From positions 1,432,879-1,496,878 of the forward strand of contig VYZB01000212.1 in NCBI GenBank assembly GCA_013397455.1: a DNA stretch of 64,000 nucleotides. Reading direction: 5' to 3'. This DNA comes from Crotophaga sulcirostris. Lineage: Eukaryota > Chordata > Aves > Cuculiformes > Crotophagidae. Of this stretch, positions 1 through 12,934 are shown piece after piece. The translations under genes were made by a program, and so were the position numbers. The notes beneath the pieces were generated by a model. That model saw only the letters and a list, made by a program, of their open reading frames with translations. It was not told the origin of the DNA and ran no database searches. Every line of letters begins with the position of its first letter. Position 1 is the first letter of the stretch.

Positions 1-945
1 TTTTCTGTATGCATTTTATGTCATCTGAGTTCAGTATTTCTTTCCCTTCCAAAATTTTTGAAGATGTAGCCTATTTTATTCTCACATATAATTATCTCTA
101 ACATTACTATTTTGCATAATATACTTTATGTATTCTTTCTTTGTATTATGTTCAGCTTTATGAAATAATAAATCTGGCTTGGTTGCTATGTGATTATGCT
201 ATGTTATGCTTATATTCTGTCTCCTGTACTATTTCTACAGCCTTTTAACTGTAATACCCTGCCACAAAGCTTCTAAATCACTTTATCCTGAAATCAAATT
301 ACAAGAAAAAGCTAGAGGAAAAAAACCCTCTCATTCTCCTGGAAGATTCTATTCGGTGTTTTGCCTTATAATATGTATCAGTTTATTAATATAGCACATA
401 GATTTAATTGTTTAGCTGTGTTTATTATAAATAAAGCAGATGAAAAATCTCTCATGAATGTAAGTCCAATTACGCGTTTAGAGAAACACAAGAATTCAAG
501 AGATAAGCTTCTCATGGGAAAAGTAATTAACTTATTGTGCACTTCTATAGTATTAGTGATTTATCAGAGAAGTAAATAAATAAAACTAGATATTTTCATA
601 GTATTTAGGATATCAAATAATTTTATGGCACTCTCATTAAGAAGTTCATCACAAATTCAGTTCCCATGAAAGACTGGAAGTTTTAACATTGGCACTGAAA
701 GACTATGAGTGCCTCCCAACACAGCGGTCAGGTAGTAGTATCTTTATCTTGCAGGTCAGAGTGTGGCATAAGAGATGTTACATGAGATAAAATTTGCCCA
801 TGGTAACAAAGAAATGTTGGATCAATATTAAAGAGCAAGTATTAAAAACAAACAGAATATGCGTAATGTTTTATATCCATATTATATATTTACATAAGCT
901 ACTGAGTATATAATGAAACATAACAAAATTTATGTGTTACATGTG

Positions 946-950
<5 letters not shown>

Positions 951-986
<36 letters not shown>

Positions 987-999
987 GTGTGTGTGTGTG
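951..999. repeat. compound TA / TG microsatellite
   Basis: A run of alternating TA dinucleotides is interrupted by single TG steps and ends in a pure TG tract of about six units just before a C at 1000. It is a simple compound dinucleotide repeat, likely length-polymorphic. No function is implied. Confidence 0.95.
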
Positions 1000-1225
1000 C
1001 TTTTATTCCAGTGTTTTGCAAAAATATTAGGTGATTCAGGATATGTTAAAATGAGACTGTGGGGTCTTCAGTTATTCTGAGTATGCTATTTTTCTCCTGC
1101 ATTTTTATTTAGGCAGGCTTTCTGCAGGATTTTCTTCTGTGTGTTTCAAATGTAAATTCAGATGCAAAATTGTCTCAACAACATGCCAAGATTAGCTTCA
1201 CCCCCACATAGATTGTGCAGAGAGA

Positions 1226-1510
1226 ATGTGCAATTTTCCAAAATTCCTTAGTGAAACCACAAGAAAAGCTCGCTTTCACTTGGCTGATTTTGAATCCCAG
1301 CAGAGAATGTTCAAGTCATTTGCAGCAGCTGATCAAATGATTTATCTAAGTTCTGTTCTCTCTCCTGACTCCACCGTCCTACAAATTCTGCATCTCTTGC
1401 TCAGTGATGAAGAAGATAGCATGAAGATATGCAAACTTCCATTACAAGTTACACCATCTTTGTTCTTGACTCCCATGAATGATATTCATCTTTCAGCTAC
1501 TGAATTTTAA
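1226..1510 (+). CDS. uncertain 94-codon open frame
   Basis: An ATG-initiated open frame of 94 codons ends in TAA. The predicted peptide begins MCNFPKFLSETTRKARFHLA and has mixed polar and acidic composition, including a short acidic stretch (DEED near residue 61). This is less F/I/K-biased than most chance frames here. I recognise no domain, signal peptide or membrane segment and see no clear splice sites framing it. It could be a decayed processed pseudogene, an exon with unseen boundaries or a chance frame; chance is most likely. Confidence 0.1.
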   Translation: MCNFPKFLSETTRKARFHLADFESQQRMFKSFAAADQMIYLSSVLSPDSTVLQILHLLLSDEEDSMKICKLPLQVTPSLFLTPMNDIHLSATEF

Positions 1511-4500
1511 TGTCCTTCATGCTACATAAAACTGCAATGGGTATTTGATAATACGCAATAGCAGAGGAACAAACATGCAAAACTATTACCATGCTTTTGC
1601 TTTCATATTATCATCTGGCATCACCTCTAAGCCATAGTTCCAGATGCACTGTTAGCGATCCCGTTGTTGCACTGCAGAGATTCAGATCATAGAAAAGCAC
1701 CACATACAAGTAATTGTCTCTCCTGACTATCAACACAAAGTTGTCAAGTCAAGGCCCTCTCACATTGTGGTCTTGCCCATAACTTAATTTTTGTTGTTTT
1801 CAGTGTATCCATGTGAATCCAACCAATGGCTCTAAAGTATGTGGAGGAAGGCTTACAAATGATTAAATGAAGGCAGAATGCCACAGCATCAAAGCTGTTT
1901 CGCATTTTTTTACCAAATCGCTGGTTTTTTTTCCCTCCAGGCTATTTGCAATGAAGGCACCTAGAGGAACAAGACCTCTTAGCCAGATGGAGTCTTACGG
2001 AATGCTAATTCCATTTTACATAGTTTTCAGTTATTCATGAAAAAAAAAATCATTTATTGCTTTCATTAAGATGTTAGTTTGCTTTATTCTCCCTCATTCT
2101 CCCACAACACAAAACCACTTGTTGAACATTTCTGAAAGTCATAGGAGGTAAGAAATTTGGAAAATACAAATTCTGAAGCAGAATTTTATAGTACAATATA
2201 GCAGCATTAGAGGTTATCAAACCAGAAATTGTTGCCCACAAGTTAAAACATCAAGAGTTACTGGCATGATTTCCCATATAAAATGAAAAAATGTGGTAAC
2301 AGTTGGAGCCAACAACTAAGTAAAAGTTTCTTTTATATTTATTGAATTATTTTCTATTTGAACTACAATGATTATTTCCACAATATTTGAACATGCGTGA
2401 GTGCCACAGTAGGTGATTTGTACTAATATGGATTTAGTTTTGTACATATAATATATGCATAATTACTGCAAGCCAAACATTTGTTGATTGCCGTGGAAAT
2501 GCAATAGTTTAAATGTAATTGTATTGTGCAGACTCTATTTCCCCCCCTAAAGTCAACAGAGATAGCAGTAGTTAAGTATGATGGCTGGATCTAGTTCAGT
2601 GATGCGAAGCTAATAAGGATGAAAGTAACTCCTGGATTTTGGAGAGGCTGCAAACCTCAACTCCCAGTGCTCTCAATCACTGTTTTGCAAAGTCTACAGT
2701 CCTGAACTCCAAGCCCTAAATAATTTCTTTGGTTAGTGGCGATGTCTAAAGTGAACTACACAGGGATGTAAGCTTAGATCCTGAATCAAAATTTGCCTTG
2801 CAGTTACAAAACAAATCTTGTCCAAGTGAGCCAAAGAACTACTCTTTAAATAATAGTATTCACTTATGCAACCAACAAGATAATCCTTTTTTCAGATCAA
2901 GAGTAGTTTTTCTTCTTTTTAATTTTTAAGATGATAACTCTACTTAAAATTTTCTTTCCTGCTCTTTCTATTTTTTCCTTTTCTTTGGTTCAGCTTTGTA
3001 CCATCTGAGTTTTCTAACTCCCATAATTCTGTCTCTGCTTTGAGTAAATGCATGGGAAAAATAATTACTAATGTCAAGTAAAGTCAGAAAATATTATCGT
3101 GATGAAACAGCTGAATGGTCTGGATTCAAATATTAACTTTTTCACCCTTTTAGGTTCTGAATATATCATAACTTCATATATATATATTGTTTTTCTCTGA
3201 ACATTCCAAGTGAGGATGAGTTCAATTCCTTCCTTGATAATCTGTTCCAGTTTTGATTACCCATTTATTTATGTCCTGTTATGCTGGTGGATTTGTGTTA
3301 GTTCATTTTCATGTAACTCCATATTTTTTATGCCTTTGCCAGAAATATTGGAAAAACCTCACTACCCATTAGATATCTTTTTCATGTGTAAGTACTAAAG
3401 TATAATGTTCAAGTCATCTCAGTCAGCCTTACAATGAGTTGGATAAAAACTAAGCTTCTTAAACTTCCAGGTGAATGACTCAATTTGTAATTCCTTAATC
3501 ATTTTATGGCCATTCTTATAACTACTAATTCATCTGTCTTATGGAATAAGGACAAAATCTAAGAAGTCTACTCTAAAAAGCAGCAAGATCATTCTCTGGC
3601 TTCTGCTAGGTATTCCTGTTCTATATCTTCAAAGACCTCATTGGTCCTTTTTTGACACAGTGCTGCACTAAAAGTTTTTATTTGGAACAATAATAAACTA
3701 TGCTTACTAATTGCTTTTCCCAGTCAATACTCTCCCAGATTCTTGCACTATATTTCTAAACATGTATTCTTTGTTTCTGCATGCATTTTTTCTGCATTGG
3801 TCTATATTATATAAAATACTTTCACCGGTTGAGTTGTGAGTTTGCTTCCAATATTTTATAGAGTGAAAGCCAAACCTTACTTCTTCATTTCAAATATGGA
3901 ATATTACTGGAATACCTGAAGACTTAGTCATGCCCATCTGTACTGTTTTCTGTATGTAATCAAGAGGCCATCCTGGCAGGTTCAGGAGCATGAGTTTCAA
4001 TCTCTTTGTTTATTAAATGAGATAAAATACATATTTGGAATGAATAGTTCTGTTTTAATTCTGAAAATGCATAGTGCTTTCTGGGCTTTGAAAGCAGAAG
4101 CAAAAAATGCTGTCATCACTTTATTAAAAGTCCCTGTGTAATCGTTATCCCAGTTGGATGCACATTAAAGTCTAGGGGTTATCCCCAAGATGTAAAGCTG
4201 CTAACTAGAAGAGTCTGAAGGAGAGTTAAGGTCTCCTGATTTGTGTTTGCTATGGAATATGTATAAAGTACATGATATAAGTAATTACGCTGCTGTTGAA
4301 AAAAAATAGCTAAGACACAATGTGAATATGTATATATGCTCTTTGAATCTATGATCATTCTGCTCTTACATATAGTCCTAGAAATTAAATACATTCTTAG
4401 AAAAGAAATCCCATCACAGAGTTTAACATTATCTTTGAAGTCTAACACATTAGTAAGAGTTTTAGAAGAGCACTTGTAGAGATTTTCTGTTCTCTTCATA

Positions 4501-4866
4501 CAATTTATTCAGCTTGACACAGTTTTTCATTTTTTCCTTAGCTGGTTTAAATGCAATAGAAATAGGGCAAGGTAGGTGGAAACATGGGGGAGGAAAGAAA
4601 TCCTTTCTCTGTTCCATTTCTCATTATTACTTAATTTGAAGGGAAAGCTGCAAACCTGAGCTAAACAGAGGGGTGAATCGCCTAATTGTATAGCCATGGT
4701 ATTATCTTGCAGCACTAAGAACATTCTCTGTCATACTAAATAGTGTCATCAGGGGTATGACCTCCCCTTCCCCACCAAATCCATCCCCGTATCATATATA
4801 TATCCATATTAAAATTGTGAAATTAACATACAGCAGGGTAGCCCCAACCAGATTTGAGAATGTTAG

Positions 4867-5127
4867 ATGAGTATGCACACTGAGGGAGATGACAAAGCTG
4901 ACTCAGTGAAAAGTTCTCCAAGAATTCCAGGAAGACCCTTTATGCAGGTTAAACCTGTTGGCCAGCAGACTGGAAGGATAACTTTATTCCAAGCTGTAGT
5001 AGTCCATGCCAGTAAGCCTACTGACTGCAGTGGCTACATTCCTCTTCCGTCCAGTACTGCAGGAAATACCTCTTCCATTCTGTGTTTTCTGCCGTATAAA
5101 GGCACAGTTATAAGTGGATGTAAATAG
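4867..5127 (+). CDS. uncertain 86-codon open frame
   Basis: An ATG-initiated frame of 86 codons ends in TAG, in a locally less AT-rich patch (about 4860-5130). The peptide has a fairly protein-like composition, with several prolines, glycines and serines, for example SSPRIPGRPFMQVKPVGQQ early on. I recognise no family, signal peptide, membrane segment or catalytic motif. No flanking promoter or convincing splice sites were identified. A chance frame or a fragment of an old unrecognised repeat are the main alternatives. Confidence 0.12.
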   Translation: MSMHTEGDDKADSVKSSPRIPGRPFMQVKPVGQQTGRITLFQAVVVHASKPTDCSGYIPLPSSTAGNTSSILCFLPYKGTVISGCK

Positions 5128-8102
5128 AAGGGAGAAATGGGACAGCATCCTCTTCTGACCCTCTAGTGAGGAGGTTTTCCACTGAGTATTTTGCTTATTT
5201 TAACACTGTTGCAAATAGAGAAAAGAAAGCCTTAGTCATCTAGCTGCTTAAAAATTTCATTCATTGGGTAAACTGTTAAGGTAGTGAGGGAAGTCACTGG
5301 AACATGTCATTATAAATCAGAAAATTATCTATTTCTTAATAATAGGCTATATAAATTTTACATTTTAACTGCTTGATTATCCTGCAACAGTCAAAGAAAG
5401 TACAAACGTATCCAAAGTTATACTGGTTATCAAGTGTTAAATATTGCTGTGGATCATTATAGGTTCTGCAGAGTCCATGGAAAATCTTGTCATGAAGAAA
5501 AAGCCTTCTGAGATTTGTATTTCTTCAGGCAAAAATATAATTGATTCTTAAACATTTTAGAGAAAAAATACTAAAAATACACCTGTTTCTAAATGATCAC
5601 AACATATTAGATAGAAATACAGTCTTAAATGCGGGAGTAACACTTATTTAAGTAGCTTGCAAAGAACGTATTAGTCATGCTTCAGTAAAATCTATGTTTG
5701 ATGCTTATTAAATTCCCAGTTCAATTTGAGGTCTTAGATAAATTCTTTGATATTTAATTTTAATTTGGGAACTAAACTTTCAGAATTATTCAGAATTTTA
5801 TTATGTAAAAAAAATAGGTTTTGTAAAGCATTCACTCTTGTTTTAAAGTTTCAATAAAGTTCCACTTTTGGCATTATTTTAGTTAGTGTTTATTGGCAGA
5901 ATTGAAATGCTATAAATAATTGAATGCTAGCCCCGGAGCTTACACGTGAGAAAGTGCTAGAGTAAGATATTTTTGCCCACACTGACGTGTCATACTTCAA
6001 AGCACTAATTGCAGAATGTAACTTATTTTGAGTAACGGCATAAAATTCTTGGCCAGTTATACAAAAGTAGCAACAAATTGTTCTCATCATTTGAGATGGC
6101 AACTGAAATTCTTTGTTGCAAAAATAATTTATTTGCTACACTGAAAAGAGAATTATCTGGTTTAGCATGCCTGCCAATTTATGAAGCACTGTAATACCTA
6201 GTGTCATAACGTTGTGCAAAAAATTCTTCCATTTATACTCAGCTGTCACGTGGCATAGCTGAGAAATAAAACACTGCTGTTCTTGCAAAGGTTTTTTTTG
6301 ATAAAAAATTATTATATATAGAAGTGATTATAAAAATGGTCTTTTACTGGGTTTTCTTCACTATTGCTAGGGAGAGCTCCACTTGTTCTCCAATAGATCT
6401 GACATTTGGTTTGAAACTTTAAGAGAAATGAGGCTGACAGAGTGTCATCTTCCAGTTCTTCCTGAATGCATAGTATGTCACTCACTAGAGGTTGGTGAAT
6501 ACAACAAAATAATTTCTAGGATAATTTGTCCGAGCTTGAATGAGATTCTTTTCTTCTCGTTCTCTTTCTTATGTTTCCTTCCAATAGAGGTTTGTGTGCC
6601 TTGGATTAGTGTTTACAGAAAGTACACTTTAACTTTGACTATTGCAAGTTTTTCTGTGAGTACATTTTATATACTGGAGTCATAAACCACTTCAGAAAAG
6701 AGGACAGTTTTCCATACAGTAGAAACTAAGGAGTGATTAAATGAATCAAGATGGACAGGTTGGTGAAAAAGAGGAATGAAATACATACTCTTCCTGCACC
6801 CAGAAAAAATGAATTTTGTCATTTCAATTATGTTACTTTATGTAAGTCTATTAGTAGGTTTCTCACTAACTTTTCAGTCTGCCACTGTTTCCAGTGCTAA
6901 TTTTTTTCTATGGCAAACAAACCCTTAGTGTTTCCATGCACAATTTTCTCCTAATTAAAGAGTCATACTTCTGTAATCAGAGATAAGACATCATACAATG
7001 TGGTTGTAGTGGCCAGTCACAACCAAAGAACTTAGTTTATCTTCCTAATGCCTACTGCTGAAGATTCTTAATGAGACATACGTATTATTTCATAAGCAAC
7101 ACTGGAAGTTACAGAGACCATTCTTTCACATCCAGTTTCCAAACTTCTGTCCAGCTAAATGCTCTAAGTGAAGAAGAACCTACCCCTGCCCTTGGTGGAA
7201 AAGAAATCACAAGATCATAGAAACAAGTCACCAGAAGCAAAGGTTTAGAGTGAAGAAAATATGAGAATGGAAGATTGAAAGTAAAACTCTGTGCGTTGGC
7301 TACACTGTTAGAGGACTCTGACATCACTGGCAAAGAAGGTTAGGGAAACTTGTATAAGTTTCAGATTAATGGTCCATCATTGCTTATTACTATAGTGACT
7401 TTAAAAGTGCAAAGTTGCGTGTTTGCTTTTGTTTTTTTTTCCCTCAAGTTCATGTTCCAGCTAGGATTACAGTTTTGCTGATATGGCTTTGTAAAACAGA
7501 TTAAACAGAAAAACAGTACTGGATACTGTGGAGCTCTAGAGAGCAAACTTATTTGTGGAATTCGCCAACACAGATCAAGATGAGAACACACACTATTGCT
7601 TAGGTACAGAGGAGTATGCTATTTGGAGCTGCAGATGAGGTCACCTTACTCTCCAAATTCTTGAACTGAGAGAAGTTCACCAGTTTTCTGTTCTCTCATG
7701 AGTTTATTTCCATAAAAGCAAGTAGAACCACCTGTGCCTAAATGGTTAAAACCAAAAATCCATAGGAACAGCTGTTCTTTTTCAAAGATGAACAAAAACT
7801 AATAAGCAAAACAGGCTCATCCTGGATCTTGCTCTCTTTGTTTTCTGAATCTCTCTATCAATGAAGAGAATTTTTTCTTTCAAAACTTACGGAGTCTGTC
7901 TTTCTTCCCACTATAATTGTTAAGAATAAAGAGAAGAAGAAATAAAAGGAGACTAACAATGAACGGTGTATTCTTTCATCAGGCTGGTGATAACAAGCCC
8001 AAAAACCCCACCTAAACTTCTCCTTAGAAGACACTGCTACTACTACAATGTACTATAGAGTATTATTCATTTTGATTGTGATGTATTTAGAACTTGCAAC
8101 AG

Positions 8103-8163
8103 AGATCTCCGTGAGGCTGCAGACAATGAACTCAGACTACAATTGCTTCAAGAAGTTTACAAA
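8103..8163 (+). CDS. candidate internal exon of an unrecognised gene
   Basis: A 61-base segment follows a CAG acceptor at 8100-8102 and ends at AAA before a near-consensus donor GTAAGTCT at 8164. One frame reads DLREAADNELRLQLLQEVYK, charged and leucine-rich with an amphipathic, coiled-coil-like look unlike the surrounding noncoding DNA. That frame stays open upstream to a TAG at 8056-8058 and closes shortly after the donor. The donor is strong, but the acceptor has a poor pyrimidine tract. A second frame is also open across the segment, which weakens the case. I do not recognise the family. If real it would be a small internal exon with very long flanking introns; it could also be an exon fossil or chance. 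Confidence 0.3.
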
Positions 8164-9201
8164 GTAAGTCTAAAAAAAAGGGAACAAAATGATTTTATAT
8201 GAAATTACATATTGCCTGAATTATATGAAAATGAAATTATATTGTGGTTCTTACACAGCTTATGGTTCCCCTGCCATAAGCATCAAGGAAGGGACCAGCT
8301 GAGGACAAGTAATCTGAATGGAAAAATTAGGGGCAGGAGGAATAGCTCCTTCATATTCATTGGACTTTGACTGTGATGCACTGTGAAACACAGTCTTTGC
8401 TTATAGCTGGTTAACGGTGCTTTTATTTCATTGTCTGCCTGCTCAAATAAATATTGCTTTAGTATTTCAATGTGCTGATGTTATTTGGGGAACAGGGGGC
8501 AGTAGTGACGAAGTTAGCTTAACCCTGAGATCATACTTGCACATGCTAGGTTAGCTTGCAGCCCTCTTTATATACACATTCTCCCTTTCTAATCTTTTCG
8601 TGCCCGAAGAATCTTAAATAATTGTGCTTCATTAATGTTGATTCCAGTGATGAAATAGTTACCAAAATGAGTAAAAGGCCGGAATAATTGTCTTTTCAGA
8701 CAATTAACCTTCTTTAAAGGGATGAACTCTATTCTCTAGATTTGGTGAAAAGTATGCTACAATACAGATTCATGGTTTGGAAGTGCTCGGAACACTTGAT
8801 CTTGCAGACTGCTATGTATTAAAAAGTCCCAGTGAAGACAATAGGAACTGAAATACATTAGAGAGCTCAGAAATGCAACTTTTAGGATCAGTTTAAGTTC
8901 AGCATATTGAAATACACAATCTGAGTGCAGGTGAATTTTTAATACTCTACAGCTATCTTCCTGTGAACAAGCTACTCTCCTGTTATGCATCACATATGAA
9001 AACACACAATCATATACATTAGTGGGAAGGACAGACTGATTCCTTGCCTATTTTACATGTAATTTAATTCTCCTGCCAACAGCCTATAAAAATCTCTTTC
9101 CCAGATTTTGATTTACAGTGGTTTGAAAACTTTCAGGTTTATTAGACCAAGGTAATACAACTCTCAACATTTTGTGGTTTCCTAGGTAATATTTCTGAGA
9201 A

Positions 9202-9952
9202 ATCATAGAATCATAGAATGGTTTGAGCTGGAAGGGACTTTAGATCACGTAGTTCCAACCCACTTGACATGGGCAGGGGCACCTTCCACTACTTCAGATT
9301 GCTCAGAGCCTCATCCAATCTGGCCTTGAACACCTCCAAGAATGCAGCATCCACAACTTCTCTGGGTAACCTGTTCCAGTGCCTCACCACGCTCACAGTA
9401 AAATTTTTTTCCTAATATCTAGTCTAATTCTACCCTCTTTCAATTTAAAGTCATTATCCCTCATCCTATCCCTGCATTCTCTGACAAAGAGCCCCTCCCC
9501 ACCTTTCCTGTAGGCCTCCTTTAAGTGCTGGAATGTTGCCATAATGTCTCCTCAGAGCCTTCTCTTTTCCAGGCTGAACAATCCCAACTCTCTCAGCCTG
9601 TCCTCATAGGGGAGGTGCTCCAGCCCTCTGATCATCTTTGTGGTCCTCCTCTGGACTCTCTCTAACAGCTCCGTGTCCTTCCTGTGCTGAGGACTCCAGA
9701 ACTGCATACAGTGCTCCAGATGAGGTCTCATGAGAGCAGAGTAGAGGGGCAGAATCACCTCCCTCGACCTGCTGGTCACACTTCTTTTGATGCAGCCCAG
9801 GATATGGTTGGCTTTCTAGGCTGCAAGCACTCATTGCCAGTTCATGTTAAGCTTCTCATCTGTCAACACCCCCAAGCTTTGGATTGTCCTGACCCAGGGG
9901 CAGGACTCTGCACTTGGCCTTGTTGAACTTCATGAGGTTCACACAGGTCTAC
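9202..9952 (-). mobile_element. CR1 LINE copy 1, 5'-truncated
   Basis: Read on the minus strand, the element ends at about 9202 with two copies of the CR1 terminal octamer (ATTCTATG type), preceded by the conserved 3' UTR. Upstream lies the C-terminal part of ORF2. About 750 bases remain, so it is heavily 5'-truncated, as usual for CR1. Homology fades near 9945-9952. A coding remnant at 9552-9779 is listed separately. The frame is broken repeatedly, so the copy cannot move. Confidence 0.95.
9552..9779 (-). pseudogene. CR1 ORF2 C-terminal fragment
   Basis: A 75-codon fragment has the hallmarks of the CR1 ORF2 C-terminus downstream of the reverse transcriptase core: a [13 protein letters not shown] segment, then [15 protein letters not shown] and [14 protein letters not shown]. 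These segments are shared with the copies at 42218-42424 and 60311-60640. The frame breaks on both sides. It is a non-functional remnant inside CR1 copy 1. Confidence 0.9.
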
Positions 9953-10680
9953 CAGCGTTCTGTATACACTGAAATGAGTGCAGTTAATGCAATAGGAAAA
10001 TGCTGCTGAATGGATGTGCCAGTTGTGCCTGTGAGTAATTATTTCAACAGAATATCACCAGACCTCCATTAACCACATTTCAAAATTCATAGAGCAGGCT
10101 TTTGAAATAAGTCACTTGTTCAAGTTTCAGCTGTAGCAGACACACTTCAGAACACGAGTAGAAAATAACAGTAAAAAGGTGAATTGCCTCCAGCTCTGTT
10201 GTGTAGTTCATACTGTGTGTATGCATTGCAGCAGAAGTTTAGGCAAAGAATGCCTGTCCTCAGGGACTAACTGCCTTTACAGTGAGTGTTAATTGATTCT
10301 GAGTATTTCAGCCTACCTTCATTGCTTCATGCTTATCGCTTTGTATACTTTACCTTTCCTATGAAAAATCTTGCAAGTTCCACTGAAAACTAATACTTTA
10401 CTACTAGAGGAACATCTCCCAAAATCAGTTGGATGAACTATGTTGTAATGCGTGAATGTACATATACATTCTAGCTTAACAGCCACTTCTTGCCAATACC
10501 ACGTCCATGTGTCTTTAGGCAGTCCTGTGATTGCCTAGCAGGGTTAATTGATCCTATCAGTGTGCCCATAGCAAAAGGAAGCCCCCAATGGCTTCATACA
10601 GGAAGGCCAACACTTTAGATTTTATATGTTTATACATATAAAAATATATATGTACATACAATATATTCAAGAAATAAACA

Positions 10681-11060
10681 TCAGCCAATCACAGAGCAGT
10701 AGGAAAACATGTGGGTAACATTGTTTAACAAAATGACAGCTCTCTGCCATAAAATGGCAGTTCTCTGTTGTAAAATTGTGGCCAAACCAAAATGATACTC
10801 CCTTGTATAGGTAGAGGAGGGGTTTTGTGGGTCTGGTGTTTTCCTAGGTAAAGTGATTGAGGTGGCTGGTCCTGCCAGGATCACAATAACAGCCATATCA
10901 CAGGGAGGGAGAGTGACTTCTGAGGTAAATGGCCCAGGAGGCTGCTGGGAGGGAGTGGGACTTCTGCCAGAAGCTAAGTATGGGGCATCATCACTTCTTG
11001 TCTGTTTTATCAGTGGTACATGTACTACTGACCACCACATAGAGAAAAACAGCAAAATAC
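10681..11060. repeat. unclassified repeat-like island
   Basis: The island stands out by higher GC and by internal near-repeats of about 21 bases at 10730-10771: two successive units read roughly AAAATGRCAGYTCTCTGYYRT, and two more partial AAAAT-starting units follow to about 10800. A CCAAT-like motif sits at 10685-10689. These traits suggest a fragment of an LTR or other old element, but no terminal inverted repeat, target duplication or protein motif allows classification. Confidence 0.35.
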
Positions 11061-11178
11061 TCTGAACAGTGAAAAGATTTTGAAGGATTTTCCCCTTTCT
11101 AAAAACCCATACATTTTGGTTGAGGTTTGTAAGGTCTTCTTTATTGTGACACAGATTACACTCTTCTCTCCACCACAA
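10681..11178 (-). CDS. uncertain 165-codon open frame in a repeat-like island
   Basis: This is the longest non-CR1 open frame in the window. It lies in a patch clearly richer in G and C than its flanks. The peptide has no recognisable domain. A short hydrophobic stretch near the middle and a proline/threonine-rich segment follow from the local base composition. A shorter frame is open on the opposite strand over the same bases (10853-11065), so low stop-codon density explains much of the length. I favour an old mobile-element remnant over a host gene. Confidence 0.15.
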   Translation of the reverse strand: MWWREECNLCHNKEDLTNLNQNVWVFRKGKILQNLFTVQSILLFFSMWWSVVHVPLIKQTRSDDAPYLASGRSPTPSQQPPGPFTSEVTLPPCDMAVIVILAGPATSITLPRKTPDPQNPSSTYTREYHFGLATILQQRTAILWQRAVILLNNVTHMFSYCSVIG

Positions 11179-12934
11179 TTGAGTTTGCTTTCTCTGTCTT
11201 TTGAATACTGTTCAGTGTTGAATATTGTTTTACTGTGTACAGAATTAAATCAGAATAAGTCTCTTAAAGTAGGGATTTATTAATTTGCTCCCGATATGAA
11301 ATGCATTGGTCACAAGATGGGACAATTTTTGAAGTCTGCAACAACAGAAATTTCTGACATTTCTTTTGGAAGTAGAGATATTTAAAAATTCATTCCTTTT
11401 TTTTTTTACACTGTTTTCAATCACTGGTGCATGAAAGTAATGAAATTATCAGCAAATAAAATACACTTGTATATTTTGATCTCCTGAATCTGTCATAAAT
11501 TCACTTTAATGATCATTAAAGCAGAAAGCTGTATATAATTTTATGTTTAGATTGCATGCTATGTTATGTTAATCATTACTTTCTCTAGAAACAAATATCC
11601 TAGAAATCTAAGATCCCATTTTTGACTTCCATATGTGATGTCATGAAAATCTGCCTACATAAAGCCTATTGCAGAATTAGGTTTTACAAATCATCTAAAT
11701 AAGCTCAGATTTAAGGGAAAAATGTTTTTAAGACGATCCTCTCTGCAAATCCTATAAAAATGCCACTTTTTCATAGTTCTTCTTCTCCATCCATCTGACC
11801 ACAATTTGAAACCTATCTAGCAAACTCAGTCCTACAGCTCCTGTTATGTATCTTATTCCCTCATTGCGATAGAGATATCAATGATAATAGAGATTAACTA
11901 GTTAATACAAAGTTTAGCACCCAGGTCGTTTGAATTTCTGACAAATGCTTATCACATTTTAGGATCTCTTTTTTTTACATGTAAAATTACTTGCTAAGAG
12001 TTTTCTGATGGTGATTTTTAGTGCACTTCTTTTGAAGAATTACAATACTTAATTTTCAGCTAATTTTTAGAAACCCAGAAAGGATCAGTATAGTTTTTAA
12101 ATGCTGTTTTTATTAGAAAAATAAGAAAATCTGAAATTTAAATCCCAAATTTATTATACCTTATTCCTATATTAGTGTTTCACAATGTCTGAAATAGTTT
12201 GCACAATAATGCCACACAGGCACTAATACAGCTCAAATTATTAATTACTTATTGTTTGTAACTTGTTTATTATCTGTTATAACAAATGTTCTTTGTCATC
12301 TATTACTCAGATATATAATTGTATAATCTACTCCATGTCATTCCAACTCTTATAGTATATTGGTTTGGATTAATTTTACCAAGTATTAAAACAACCTGCT
12401 ACCAAAATTAGTACCAAGTTCTATATTAAAGCACCAATCTACAAGGTGAAATGACAACAACTAAGGCATAGGTAATGTAATGTTGTTGATAGATCATCTT
12501 TCTCCGGTAGTATTTTCCTACTGGAGTATTTCTGTTCTAAAGACAAATACAAACCTCATTCATGTCAGTTGTATACAAACAACCATAATGAACTCTCAAG
12601 AGCATGCCAGAAACCTGTTTTATGAAAAAGATAAGAAAAGATCAAGCACTACAGACTAACACTCAAGACTGTTCAGCGTGTATGTTCAGACCTAATCACA
12701 GAAACTGAGGCATTTCCTCTCATGCAACTATTGGGAAAAGAACTGCCTCAGACACACATTCTTTACAGGTTCTTGTTGTGGGTGTGGAAGAAGGTCTTGG
12801 GGCAGTATCAGTTCGCCCAGGCCTGAATGGAGAGTTGCAACCTTTTCAGGCACCCTGAAACATTCTCTCTTGTTATGAATAGCACAGATGATAGTCATAG
12901 AGCTTCATGCATCACTTCGATGACCCATAGGAGT

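Larger units (their letters stand above)
1..9201. other. AT-rich unique sequence, no confirmed gene
   Basis: This is AT-rich non-repetitive DNA with no recognisable complete gene. It holds a TA/TG microsatellite near 950, two weak open frames (1226-1510 and 4867-5127, both plus) and one coding-looking splice-bounded segment at 8103-8163, each listed separately. I see no transposon, RNA gene or CpG-rich promoter in the rest. Short A/T homopolymers (for example about ten A at 2040-2050) are scattered as expected for this composition. Confidence 0.6.
9953..12934. other. AT-rich unique sequence with one repeat-like island
   Basis: No confirmed gene was found. The GC-richer island at 10681-11180 is described separately. 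A TA-rich patch (about 10620-10670) and several A/T homopolymers are present. The stretch ends at the assembly gap. Confidence 0.55.
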
